This document shows positions 28,116 to 36,564 of a stretch of DNA of 64,000 nt, one piece after another (position 1 is the first letter of the stretch; the number at the start of each line of letters is the position of its first letter). The DNA is from Geobacter sp. UBA2189 (GTDB taxonomy: Bacteria; Desulfobacterota; Desulfuromonadia; Geobacterales; Pseudopelobacteraceae): the NCBI GenBank assembly GCA_002328035.1, contig DCVL01000064.1, forward strand, positions 14,600 through 78,599, read 5' to 3'. The translations under genes were made by a program, and so were the position numbers. Under the pieces are notes generated by a model, which saw only the letters and a list, made by a program, of their open reading frames with translations, searched no databases and had not been told where the DNA came from.

Positions 28116-29669
28116 ATTTTTCCCACTATACGCAAACTGCTTGGACAACCTGCCTGGAACCGATTGATAGGTGTTCCTCTATCAGAACTTGTTCCTGAAA
28201 CAGTTCCTGGCCTTTTGGAAGAGGTTGCAGGCCTGACCCAACCTGAATGGCTACCGGAACTTGCACGTGTTGAGTTAGCATGCCATGTCGCCATGAATAT
28301 TCCTTTACCGGCAACTGATGAGATTGAAACAGTTACTGTAAATCCATCAATTCAGGTCATTACCGTTTCCTGGAAACATCTGCTCACACTTCTTACTTTC
28401 GCGAAAAAACAGGATATGGAGCTTGTAGAACCTGGAAATGAGCTGATTATTATCTGGTCTGATCCTATAAACAAAAATCTTCGATTTGAAATAGCTCTCC
28501 CTGATCATCTTATGGCAATAAAAATAGCAAACAAAAAGATCAGTCTTGAAGAGGAGGCACTAAAAAGCGGATTAACTCTTGCCTGGTTCGATTCTGTAGT
28601 TTGGGATGCCGTTCGCAAAGGGATACTTCTGGTGCCTCAATCCAGAATTCGCAGAACTCAAACTTTTATGACAGATATGCAGGATAATCAGCACTGTAGT
28701 GCCGAGGTTTTTACCCTGCAGTGGGATCTGAATCAAAAAAAGACTTCATTTTCACCATCAATAGATTTCATAGAACAAGACAGTTTTCCATACAATCGGG
28801 CTGTTACACTAATTAAGGAGATGCGTGATTTCTGCTGGAACCGTTTTGTTCAGCCACAGCTCTCTTTTGCAGGAGATAGCCCGCTGTCAAATCCACAGTT
28901 TTTTGAAATCTACAAAGCGGCCTCAGAATATGCCCAAATGACCTCAATTCTGGGAGATCCTGTTTCTAGGGAAGAGCTTAAAAAGCTGATATCTATCCAG
29001 CGTCCTGTCTATTATCAGGTACGCCTTGAAGGTCTTGAGCAGCATAACGATTCTTTAAGGGGAAGTGGCAATTTCAAAGAAACAGTAGAATTTCTGAATT
29101 TACTTTCAGAATTGGGTCTGCCCAGCATGGTTATGGTCAATATAACCAGAAACAATATTGATCAGATTATTCCACTAGCTGAACTGTTGGAGGGAGTTAC
29201 AGGTACAATTACCTTCAAGAGACCACCTGATGCCGGAAGGCTCAATCAGATCAGATTAACATCCAAAGAAGAATACCGTACTTTTCTGCAACAGTATCTG
29301 GCAGCCATACCAAGCCACCCTGTTCTGGCATCAAAAGACAATCTGCTTAATATCATAAACGAAGAACAGGGTAAGTCTTTGTTTGGAGGCTGCACAGGAT
29401 TTGGCTGTGGAGCAGCATTCAACTTCATCTCTATCCGTGCAAACGGAGAGGTTCATGCCTGCAACAATTACCCTTCGCCTATTGGAAACATCCTTGTAGA
29501 AGGTCTTGAAGATATCTACAATTCTGCGACTGCCCAACGTTACAGGGAAGGTTCATCAGCATGCAACGATTGCAAGCTGAAACCGGTATGTGGAGGCTGT
29601 CCGGCAGTCACGGCCAACCTGGGTTACGACCCTCTTACGACCAAGGATCCCTACTGTTTCAGGATATAA
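28116..29669 (+). CDS. SPASM-domain radical SAM maturase homologue lacking the CxxxCxxC motif (SbtM-like, probably inactive)
   Basis: About 517 residues. The fold and the C-terminal cysteine-rich SPASM region (GGCTGFGCG, HACNNY, ACNDCKLKPVCGGCP) resemble radical SAM maturases of the thio(seleno)oxazole/selenobiotic type known in Geobacter. After the first strand (TLQWDL, 28713-28730) the expected CxxxCxxC cluster site is absent: 28731-28802 encode no cysteine, yet the SAM-domain features downstream (LSFAGDSPLSNPQF, VRLEGLEQHNDSLRG) continue in frame. An A7 run (28735-28741) starts the degenerate part. The frame opens upstream of the TTG at 28164: residues IFPTIRKLLGQPAW lie in frame from an ATT at 28116, five bases after GGAGAG, so either ATT is used or an ATG was lost. 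No precursor peptide gene is adjacent. Family name given from memory. Confidence 0.55.
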   Translation: MFPTIRKLLGQPAWNRLIGVPLSELVPETVPGLLEEVAGLTQPEWLPELARVELACHVAMNIPLPATDEIETVTVNPSIQVITVSWKHLLTLLTFAKKQDMELVEPGNELIIIWSDPINKNLRFEIALPDHLMAIKIANKKISLEEEALKSGLTLAWFDSVVWDAVRKGILLVPQSRIRRTQTFMTDMQDNQHCSAEVFTLQWDLNQKKTSFSPSIDFIEQDSFPYNRAVTLIKEMRDFCWNRFVQPQLSFAGDSPLSNPQFFEIYKAASEYAQMTSILGDPVSREELKKLISIQRPVYYQVRLEGLEQHNDSLRGSGNFKETVEFLNLLSELGLPSMVMVNITRNNIDQIIPLAELLEGVTGTITFKRPPDAGRLNQIRLTSKEEYRTFLQQYLAAIPSHPVLASKDNLLNIINEEQGKSLFGGCTGFGCGAAFNFISIRANGEVHACNNYPSPIGNILVEGLEDIYNSATAQRYREGSSACNDCKLKPVCGGCPAVTANLGYDPLTTKDPYCFRI

Positions 29670-30862
29670 TTATCAACAACCCAGGTAGCAAACGGAAAGC
29701 TGCATGTAAACGCTGGAGAAACCGCATTAAGGACATGAACTGTCCGCGCATCCCCTTCTACTACAAAATCCATTACCAGTTCTTTTGTAGTTTTATTAAG
29801 CAGCTGTGCCCGAATACCTGTCTTGCTCCACTGATTGAAGCCTGCCGTATCAATCTGCTTAACCATCTTTGTTGCAAGCCCTGTAAAGTATGAGCGATTG
29901 TACTTGTGAAGCTCCTCAAAAGCGAGAGAACGGAACCCGAAACTGTCCGCCAGAAACAGCCTTGACTCCCAGCCGATAATCTCAAGCAGCTCGGCAAGAC
30001 TGAAATTTTCAAACCCTACGTAGTTCTCCCTCCAAAAGGCAGGGATAGCTGTGGGGCCTATCTCAATAGTTCCATCAACGGTAATGGTATAATGAACCCC
30101 CAGAAAAGGGTTTTTCAGATTAGGAACAGGATATATATTGGTACGCACCGGCCTGTCTTTGCCTCTGTATCTTAGATATATCCCCTTAAACGGGATTATT
30201 GTGTAATTTTGGGAGAAACCGTAATCCCTTGCAATATGATCTGCATAGAGCCCTGCAGCATTGATAATAAGACCGGCCTCTATAACCATACCCCCTGTGG
30301 TGACAACAGCGCTATTACCCTTACGTTGCCGGTATCCCTGACTAAAGATAAAACGAACGCCAGTTCTTTCAAGATCCTCCTTTAAAGCATGACAGACCTG
30401 AGCAGGGTCAACGGTTGCTGTACTTGGAGAATACAATGCTATCCGAGTGGTTCTGGCATTTGGATCAATCTCTGCCAGCTCCTTCTCATCTATAATCCTG
30501 ACATCCACACCGTTTCGCTCACCACGGCGCTGCAGCTCTCGTACTCCCTCAATCTCGCTCTCATCCGAAGCCACCACCACTTTGTGACATTCGTTGATTG
30601 CAAGCCCTCTCTCTTTTACATACTCTCTCAGAATCCTGTTACCATCACGGGTAAAACGGGCTTTAAGCGAATCAGCCGTATAGTAAAATCCTGCATGAAG
30701 CACACCGCTGTTCCGGCCACTGCTATGTTTAGCAACGTCAGCTTCCTTCTCAATCACGAGGATATCAGCAGCAGGAAATCTGGAATGCAGATCACGGGCA
30801 AGCGCCATACCTATAATTCCGGCACCAATAATCAGATAATCACACCTGAGCTGTTCGTTCAT
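29651..30862 (-). CDS. lhgO: L-2-hydroxyglutarate oxidase-like FAD-dependent oxidoreductase
   Basis: A 403-residue flavoprotein of the DAO superfamily. The N-terminal dinucleotide-binding motif GAGIIGMALARDL is followed by SSGRNSGVLHAGFYY, the flavin-proximal motif shared by LhgO proteins, and GPTAIPAFWRENY further on. LhgO oxidises L-2-hydroxyglutarate to 2-oxoglutarate and feeds electrons to quinone; the substrate here is inferred from family resemblance. The start overlaps the trpG stop (ATGA). The 3' end overlaps the convergent SPASM-protein gene by 19 bases, so the two transcripts collide. Confidence 0.8.
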   Translation of the reverse strand: MNEQLRCDYLIIGAGIIGMALARDLHSRFPAADILVIEKEADVAKHSSGRNSGVLHAGFYYTADSLKARFTRDGNRILREYVKERGLAINECHKVVVASDESEIEGVRELQRRGERNGVDVRIIDEKELAEIDPNARTTRIALYSPSTATVDPAQVCHALKEDLERTGVRFIFSQGYRQRKGNSAVVTTGGMVIEAGLIINAAGLYADHIARDYGFSQNYTIIPFKGIYLRYRGKDRPVRTNIYPVPNLKNPFLGVHYTITVDGTIEIGPTAIPAFWRENYVGFENFSLAELLEIIGWESRLFLADSFGFRSLAFEELHKYNRSYFTGLATKMVKQIDTAGFNQWSKTGIRAQLLNKTTKELVMDFVVEGDARTVHVLNAVSPAFTCSFPFATWVVDNYILKQ

Positions 30863-31446
30863 TTTTGTACCCCATACTGGCGGGAAAGCCTCAGATAATT
30901 ATCCAGAAGTTCCATCCCACCTTCCGTAAGTATGGACTCAGGATGGAACTGAACCCCCCAGACAGGCAGCGTACGGTGGCGCAGACCCATAATCTCGGAA
31001 TTTTCAACCCAGGCAGTCACTTCAAGAGAATCAGGGAGAGTTTCACGCTCAACGACCAGAGAATGATAACGGGTCGCATTAAAAGGGTTGGGCAACCCTT
31101 CAAAGATCTCCTTTCCATCATGGTGGATAGGTGATGTCTTGCCATGCATAAGAGAAACACTTCGGACAATCCTTCCTCCAAAGGCTGCACCAATAGACTG
31201 ATGCCCCAGGCAGACCCCAAGAATCGGTATCCTTCCGGCGTACTCCCTGATTGCGGCCACCGATATGCCAGCCTCTTCAGGCGAACAGGGACCTGGTGAT
31301 ATGACAATCCGATCGGGATTGAACCCTTTTATATCGTCAACTCTAATTTCGTCATTACGAACAACCTTGACATCCTCACCCAATTGAGCAAAATACTGAA
31401 CAATATTAAAGGTAAAAGAGTCATAATTATCTAACATTAGAAGCAT
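30859..31446 (-). CDS. trpG: Anthranilate/aminodeoxychorismate synthase glutaminase component II
   Basis: Class I glutamine amidotransferase of about 195 residues providing ammonia to TrpE (11208-12686) and possibly PabB. Signatures: LMLDNYDSFTFNIVQYF, SPGPCSPEEAG, the nucleophile cysteine in ILGVCLGHQSIGAAFG, and the catalytic His/Glu in GVQFHPESILTEGG. The frame can be read from TTG at 31458, but the AGGGG box abuts that codon; ATG at 31446 is better spaced. It is translationally coupled to lhgO and is the first ancestral gene beside the accessory island, whose operon reads towards it. Confidence 0.9.
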   Translation of the reverse strand: MLLMLDNYDSFTFNIVQYFAQLGEDVKVVRNDEIRVDDIKGFNPDRIVISPGPCSPEEAGISVAAIREYAGRIPILGVCLGHQSIGAAFGGRIVRSVSLMHGKTSPIHHDGKEIFEGLPNPFNATRYHSLVVERETLPDSLEVTAWVENSEIMGLRHRTLPVWGVQFHPESILTEGGMELLDNYLRLSRQYGVQK

Positions 31447-31498
31447 ATTATGTATCAACCCCTTGTTTAATTTATATTTAAAATCATTAAAATCAATT

Positions 31499-31520
31499 TA
31501 TACCCTCATCTATACCCTCA
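31499..31520. repeat. Tandem direct repeat TATACCCTCA x2 at the island edge
   Basis: TATACCCTCA occurs at 31499-31508 and again at 31511-31520, a 12-base period. Similar spaced copies of TATACCC-type motifs are often found beside integrase genes of P4-like islands, where they are thought to be arm-type sites; here no integrase remains. Association with island insertion is an inference. Confidence 0.45.
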
Positions 31521-31550
31521 AATTTATTCGCTACTCAATTTTCCCTGAAC

Positions 31551-31566
31551 GGGATATCAATATCCC
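31551..31566. other. Perfect palindrome GGGATAT-CA-ATATCCC
   Basis: A 7-bp inverted repeat around CA in the gap between the last island gene and trpG. There is no T-run on the minus-strand side, so it is a poor terminator. It could be an operator or part of an insertion junction. The rest of 31447-31601 is AT-rich and without a gene. Confidence 0.35.
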
Positions 31567-31601
31567 TAAAAACATAATATACAGAGGAACTACACGTTCT
31601 C

Positions 31602-33359
31602 TTAATCAGAAGGGAATACTTCTACCACATTGCCATCTGGGTCAAGACTTCTGAAAAAAATCATCCCGGATTTTCCCCACGGAGCCAATGCAGTAACTAT
31701 CTGCAAATCGCTCTCTTTAACCCACCGAAAGCGCTCAGTAATGTTCGTTACCTGAATGTAGAGCATCGCTCGCAGTTGCATCCCTTGGGGGACATTGTTC
31801 GTGTAGCTCAATGGAACCAAAACGAGTCCTTGGTCGAAAACAACCACATCCGCGCTCTTTTTCTTCACAGTTAAGCCGAGGCAGTCACGATAGAACCAAA
31901 TGGCTTTTTCGAATGAGGCCACAGGTATCTTTGAACCGCATCCACGATTTTTAGAAGGCTGCTGGTGAGGTAAGATGGTTTGCTTCGGGCTATCGGCTAT
32001 TGGCTCAAAATCGCCCTTTGAAATCTTGTTCAGGTAGATGATTTGGCCGTAGTCGGTGGTCAAACGTCGGAATTCGACTTTGAACTTCCCGCTGCGTCCT
32101 ATGTAATCACGCCCCCGATTTACCTTGGCCTTTCTTCGATCAGGGAGACTGACCTCGCTCGAATCAGGTGCAATTACAACGTCATCAACCCAATTCTTGA
32201 GCAAGGATCTCTTAACAACCTCATGAGTAGGCTTGTCATCAATATGCCCGTTTGCTAATCGAAATGCATTTTTCTCGATGTAGGCAGCGTCTTGAATGCC
32301 TTGCTTCACAGGAGATAGCCAGTCGGAGCCATTAATGCAGCCGAGCAGACCACCCGTCATTGAGGCGATTGTATCGGTGTCTGAACCAATGGCGAATGCG
32401 GCTTTTACCACGCCATTAATTGGATCGGCAGCGTGGCGGGATGCCAGGTACACTGAGGCTATCGCGGCAACGGTTCCGGCTCCGCTTATCTTACTGTTGA
32501 AGCATTGGAGTTTTTTCAGTACATCGTCATCGAGACTCAAAGCCCCTTTCGAGAGTTCAGCTCGGCAAACTTCAAGATATTCCATGACCTCAGCTTTGGC
32601 CGACTCCCAAAGTTTCATGTAGTCCTGAAGGCTTTTTTCCGCTTGGCTCCGCCATTCTGGCGAGATGCTTGGTGTGGCCGGAAGAGCAGACCAGAGATCG
32701 ACGTTCTTGATCAATTCTTCCACCAATTCACCATAAGCCAGTTTCGAATCCTTGCGAAAAGCCGCCCAAAGCGCGAAACCGTAAGCCAAAGCGCCTAACA
32801 GCGCCCGGGGGTGTCCATGTGTCGCTATACCATCAAGGAAAATGTTGGTGGCTATTTTGGGAAATTCCTTTTCGCCCAGAAGCAAGACGTGAGGGAGAAC
32901 GCGCATCGCGACACCGTTTCCGCCTGCTTCGTAATATCGCTTCACATCCTGCAGCTTCCGGTTAGAACTCCATGGCATGACACCGTCCAGCCATGACTCC
33001 ACAGCTCTTTTAGTCGCTCCTCCACCACCACGTTCATAAACGGACCAAAAGGGTAACTCCACCTGTGTGAAGTGTTCCCACCACGTTACACCTTTCTGCA
33101 AAGACCGACTGAGACACAGTATGAGTTGGGTGTCGTCGCTGTACTCGCCTTCCTCAATGACCTCTTCATGAGGAAAAAAGCGGCCGCCGGAGCGTCGAGT
33201 CCATCTCTTAAAATCATGCAGACGGCCTTGGGTTTGTTTTGATGCGTTTGATTTGGCAATTCGCTCATTGGGCCAACCCAGTGCGTCACCAAAAGCAGCC
33301 CCAAGCATGGCTCCTACGCCTTTGCTTGTTTTTAGCCTTATTGTGTTGTTATCGGCCAT
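31602..33359 (-). CDS. ADP-ribosylglycohydrolase with C-terminal VOC (glyoxalase-like) domain
   Basis: A 585-residue fusion. Residues about 10-375 are an ADP-ribosylglycohydrolase (DraG/ARH): GAMLGAAFGDALGWP, the metal ligands in YSDDTQ (73-78), GGNGVAMRVLPHVLL (146-160), and GSDTDTIASMTGGLLG (325-340). Residues about 477-585 form a VOC domain (KIPVASFEKAIWFYRDCLG, ending SLDPDGNVVEVF), as in glyoxalase/bleomycin-resistance proteins. ATG at 33359 has GGAGG five bases upstream and overlaps the preceding DarT-like gene by 11 bases. The pairing suggests it removes ADP-ribose placed by the neighbouring transferase and acts as antitoxin. The role of the VOC part is unknown. It is the last gene of the island operon. 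Confidence 0.82.
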   Translation of the reverse strand: MADNNTIRLKTSKGVGAMLGAAFGDALGWPNERIAKSNASKQTQGRLHDFKRWTRRSGGRFFPHEEVIEEGEYSDDTQLILCLSRSLQKGVTWWEHFTQVELPFWSVYERGGGGATKRAVESWLDGVMPWSSNRKLQDVKRYYEAGGNGVAMRVLPHVLLLGEKEFPKIATNIFLDGIATHGHPRALLGALAYGFALWAAFRKDSKLAYGELVEELIKNVDLWSALPATPSISPEWRSQAEKSLQDYMKLWESAKAEVMEYLEVCRAELSKGALSLDDDVLKKLQCFNSKISGAGTVAAIASVYLASRHAADPINGVVKAAFAIGSDTDTIASMTGGLLGCINGSDWLSPVKQGIQDAAYIEKNAFRLANGHIDDKPTHEVVKRSLLKNWVDDVVIAPDSSEVSLPDRRKAKVNRGRDYIGRSGKFKVEFRRLTTDYGQIIYLNKISKGDFEPIADSPKQTILPHQQPSKNRGCGSKIPVASFEKAIWFYRDCLGLTVKKKSADVVVFDQGLVLVPLSYTNNVPQGMQLRAMLYIQVTNITERFRWVKESDLQIVTALAPWGKSGMIFFRSLDPDGNVVEVFPSD

Positions 33360-34044
33360 GTAGACCTCCGTTTTCATATATCGTTTCCGTCGCTCGGACT
33401 CCGCATTGAATTAACCTCGAGAGGGATGCCTTATTGAAAAAGTCCGGAGCGATATAAATTGGTTTGTCGAGTGTTATTCCTTGGAGCTCCAATCTGCATA
33501 TTTCCCGATGAGCCTGTTCTTCTGTATGAACTGCGATACCGATAATTGAATCAAGTGGAATCGGGTCTTTAAGGAGAACTTCCGCCTGAATATCGGTTGG
33601 TGCAGCGGGAAGATGTCTGCCAGGACGGGAAAAAGTAATCCCAGGGGATGTGTCCACGTAAAGTGATCGAAACCCGATTATCCCTGTTTGGATATAAGCA
33701 CCACGAGACAGGGCGGCATTGCACGGGCAAAAGCAAGTCTCAGGCTGCCACAGATAGCGGGGATCTATCATCAACACTACCCAATCCTTGAACAAGTGGT
33801 CTTGTTCGCGGACTTTCGCGAAGTAGTAGGTGTTCGGATATTCGATAGAGCAGCAAATCAGATCATCCCGCCCGTCATATCGGTCTGGGTCGGTCGGATT
33901 ATGCGGCATATCATACTGCTGAAGCGTCCGCTTCGAACAAAGCCCGAGAGGATCATCAAAAATATGAGCGAGGTTTCTCGACTGCGTAAAATGGCAGATC
34001 CGAGTGATCCCACGATTGACGCACTCCTGTTGAATCAAGTTCAT
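33349..34044 (-). CDS. DarT-like ADP-ribosyltransferase (DUF4433)
   Basis: A 231-residue protein resembling DarT, the toxin that ADP-ribosylates thymidine in single-stranded DNA. Visible features are ITRICHFTQSRNLAHIF at 13-29 with H18 as in the NAD-binding HxT motif, a cysteine-rich stretch (CFCPC) around 104-108, and PTDIQAEVLL with the probable catalytic Glu155. The last corresponds to the QAE segment conserved in the family. The target is not predictable; DNA is an inference from the family. DarT is usually paired with a macrodomain DarG, which is absent; instead the next gene encodes an ADP-ribosylglycohydrolase. It overlaps the upstream helicase gene by 4 bases. Assigned from motif order, without alignment. 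Confidence 0.7.
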   Translation of the reverse strand: MNLIQQECVNRGITRICHFTQSRNLAHIFDDPLGLCSKRTLQQYDMPHNPTDPDRYDGRDDLICCSIEYPNTYYFAKVREQDHLFKDWVVLMIDPRYLWQPETCFCPCNAALSRGAYIQTGIIGFRSLYVDTSPGITFSRPGRHLPAAPTDIQAEVLLKDPIPLDSIIGIAVHTEEQAHREICRLELQGITLDKPIYIAPDFFNKASLSRLIQCGVRATETIYENGGLHGR

Positions 34045-35441
34045 GGCTTGACCCTCTGGTAGAGTGATTCGTCAACAGGCAGCAGTGACGTGAGCTCCTT
34101 GGTGTATAGCAGGATCAAGCTCGTTTTTGCTCTCGTTACCGCCACATAGAGAAGTCTGCCATCATGCGTAAGACCATCCTCTTCCCCGTGAGAGGCTATG
34201 TAGTCCGGATCGGGAAGATTGTCCGCATCCAAGAAAGGAAGTATCACAACGTCAAATTCAAGCCCCTTAGCCGCGTGATAGGTGCCATGGTAAATGCCGG
34301 GGCCGTCATTCCATACCTGAAGGTCGCGGTGTAATCGTGTAGCGTTTGCTCCCAGGGCGGAGCTAAAAATCTTTTCCTGGGCTCTATCTTTTACGAGGAT
34401 GGCAACACCCTGAGTTTTCCCAGCACCTCGTGCTGCCCGAAGTGCGATTTCAACTTGTTGATTCTTGTCTGTGCAGTCGACTAAGGTAGGCAACGCACCG
34501 TCGGCCCTTGGTGATGTGGGTTCAACCAAATCGGGAATATCCCGGAAAAAAGGCATCTTGGAAATGGCCAGCCCCAACTGAGCGATCTGTTTTGTATTTC
34601 GGTAGTTTTCTTTGAAGAACCACTGTTGAGGGATGTTCAGTCCTGCAGAGCGCCAGCTCATCCGTTGTCCATAGATTTGCTGAGCAACATCTCCGAAAAA
34701 CGAGAGTGATCCGTCTTCAGGGATTGCTGTCGCCAGCGAGCGAATCATCTCTGGGGAGAAATCTTGCCCTTCATCAACGATTATGTGCTTATAAAAACGG
34801 GCCGAAGAATCCTCTTCGAACTCTTTTCGCACAGCAATAGCGATGTCATCCCAGTCATACAATTTTCCGGCGGCAGTTCGAATCTCGAGATACTTGTTGA
34901 GAATCTCGTACATGACTGGCCTGAGCTTGCGGGAAAGATTTGTGCCGATACGCCCAACGCGTTCCACTTCCACATATTCCTCTTGGGAAGTGATCCCATG
35001 GCTGAAAATCCACTGGATTTCGTCCGAGAAAAATTCGAGGGGTCTCTTAAAGAATTTTGACGGTTCGTAGCCGGATTCAACTGCTTCAACTGCATGGGAA
35101 ATGAAAGCGTTTCTGTAGTCAGGATCACAAATGCAATTCCTACTCATTTTTCCACGGCTGTTGAGATAACCTCGTGCAAATGTATGGTAGGTTTCAACTT
35201 GGACATTCTGTAGCTTAATGGGCTTGAGATATTTAAGATAGGTGACAAGCGTTTTGTTAAATGTAAGGAGCAGCGTCCTTCCAGCATGTGGCATCGACGG
35301 CTCGGACAGATAAGCAGCCCGATAGAGAGCGAGTGTCGTCTTACCGCTTCCAGCAGTTCCGAGCACGGCAGTGTGCCCCGCTGAAGGCATGTACAACACC
35401 TCGCGCTGCTTCTTGATAGGTTTTGGCAGATTTCCCCTCAT
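34041..35441 (-). CDS. UvrD/Rep-like superfamily 1 helicase
   Basis: About 466 residues. Walker A GTAGSGKTT (28-36), Walker B DEGQD (223-227), motif III-like SLSFFGDVAQQIYG, motif IV-like ENYRNTKQI, motif V YHAAKGLEFDVVILP and motif VI YVAVTRAKTSLILLY. The order is that of UvrD/Rep 3'-5' helicases, but at about 466 residues it is much shorter than full UvrD, with reduced 1B/2B insertions, as often in defense-associated helicases. The frame extends to 35558, overlapping the Mrr-like gene, but ATG at 35441 with AAGGTGAG upstream is preferred and leaves a 73-base gap. DNA unwinding in concert with the neighbouring nucleases is inferred from context only. Confidence 0.83.
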   Translation of the reverse strand: MRGNLPKPIKKQREVLYMPSAGHTAVLGTAGSGKTTLALYRAAYLSEPSMPHAGRTLLLTFNKTLVTYLKYLKPIKLQNVQVETYHTFARGYLNSRGKMSRNCICDPDYRNAFISHAVEAVESGYEPSKFFKRPLEFFSDEIQWIFSHGITSQEEYVEVERVGRIGTNLSRKLRPVMYEILNKYLEIRTAAGKLYDWDDIAIAVRKEFEEDSSARFYKHIIVDEGQDFSPEMIRSLATAIPEDGSLSFFGDVAQQIYGQRMSWRSAGLNIPQQWFFKENYRNTKQIAQLGLAISKMPFFRDIPDLVEPTSPRADGALPTLVDCTDKNQQVEIALRAARGAGKTQGVAILVKDRAQEKIFSSALGANATRLHRDLQVWNDGPGIYHGTYHAAKGLEFDVVILPFLDADNLPDPDYIASHGEEDGLTHDGRLLYVAVTRAKTSLILLYTKELTSLLPVDESLYQRVKP

Positions 35442-35514
35442 TACGTTCTCACCTTTGATTTTTGTGCCTCGCCTTTCGAGCCGTGATCGTATTTTTGAGA
35501 ACCTTTCGCAGTCT

Positions 35515-36564
35515 TCACTTAACATTCCCTCCCATAGCAAACTCTTCATCGATCTCAAACAGATCCGGTGTGGAGCGATTGACGCCGATGCCGTGTTCCA
35601 TCAGCAGCATCACGAGTTGTTCACCGTTCATCAGGGCGATGGGAGTCTTGTCGGGCTGAGCTGCTTCCTTGATGGCTCCGGCACTGAAATCACTGGTGGT
35701 GATGATCAGCCCTTGCTCGTGCGCTCCAAGGCTGCCGCGCACCTGCTGAACTACCGGGGCCAGGATTTTGTTCTTGAGCTTCCACTTCTTGACCTGGACG
35801 GCCATCTTGATGCGGACCACATCACCGACCACCAGGGTGCCCCGGACATCGATGCCGCCGTCGCCGCTGAGTTTGGTTACCTCGACCATCTCGAAGCCCA
35901 TCTCCGCCAGCAACTGCGAGATGAGCTCCTCAAACTCGCTGGGTTTCATGGCCAGCAGACGCTCACGCAGCACCTTCCGAACCTGGTGGTTGTGCTGCTC
36001 TATTTGGAATGCGAGACCGCGACCCATCCATTGGCTCAGGCCGATATAGCCACGGCCGTGTTGGACAAAACGGGACCGCTCACCGCGTTTCTGCTGGCGT
36101 TTTATCTCGGTGATCACCTGGGCGTACATGGAGGCTTCCGGCGTTTTTCCGCTTGTCACCAACCATCCTTTCTCCAATGCCTTCCCGGTGATTTCCTTGT
36201 AATGCATCGGCTTCTTGCCACCAAACTCTTCGAGCACCTTCTGAGCGCAATCGGTGAAGGAGAAACCTGCATTTACAGATGGCGGCTTTGGTGCTTTTTT
36301 AACCTCCAGAGTAGTCCCATAGCTGTCGTTCGGGATTACGGCAGAATCCCTAAGCGTAAAAATCTGTGGACCGACCTTTTCAAAGGGAGAGTTGTCACCG
36401 TTATTCTTGATATCGGAGTAGAGTCGAGCACTTACAGTGGCCTCCGGAGTTTTTCCGTCTGATGTCCAAAGGCCTTCAGCGATCATCTGATTTGCCAAAT
36501 CTTTCGCATGCAAGGGCGACCCGGACTTTTTCAGAATTTGAATTGCCGCTGAAAGCACACTCAT
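35515..36564 (-). CDS. Mrr-type restriction endonuclease with two HARE-HTH domains
   Basis: A 349-residue protein. Two winged-helix HARE-HTH modules (about 3-72 and 102-175, each with the pattern ...KGWxxxxGKTPEAxxxAxxxxxI) are followed by an Mrr-like PD-(D/E)xK nuclease (about 205-325). It has FEELISQLLAEMGF, the catalytic Asp in SGDGGIDVRG (D239) and QVKKW with the QxK pair at 257-259. HARE-HTH domains are proposed to read modified DNA, and Mrr enzymes cut modified DNA, so attack on modified phage DNA is a reasonable inference. This region is GC-rich for the window (36 of 60 bases at 36001-36060). It overlaps the ATPase gene by 4 bases. Confidence 0.85.
   Translation of the reverse strand: MSVLSAAIQILKKSGSPLHAKDLANQMIAEGLWTSDGKTPEATVSARLYSDIKNNGDNSPFEKVGPQIFTLRDSAVIPNDSYGTTLEVKKAPKPPSVNAGFSFTDCAQKVLEEFGGKKPMHYKEITGKALEKGWLVTSGKTPEASMYAQVITEIKRQQKRGERSRFVQHGRGYIGLSQWMGRGLAFQIEQHNHQVRKVLRERLLAMKPSEFEELISQLLAEMGFEMVEVTKLSGDGGIDVRGTLVVGDVVRIKMAVQVKKWKLKNKILAPVVQQVRGSLGAHEQGLIITTSDFSAGAIKEAAQPDKTPIALMNGEQLVMLLMEHGIGVNRSTPDLFEIDEEFAMGGNVK

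Noticed and set aside
35371..36462. Long plus-strand open frame of 363 codons opposite the Mrr-like gene
   Set aside because: Its translation shows no domain, whereas the opposite strand has clear HARE-HTH and Mrr motifs; this is a GC-rich shadow frame.
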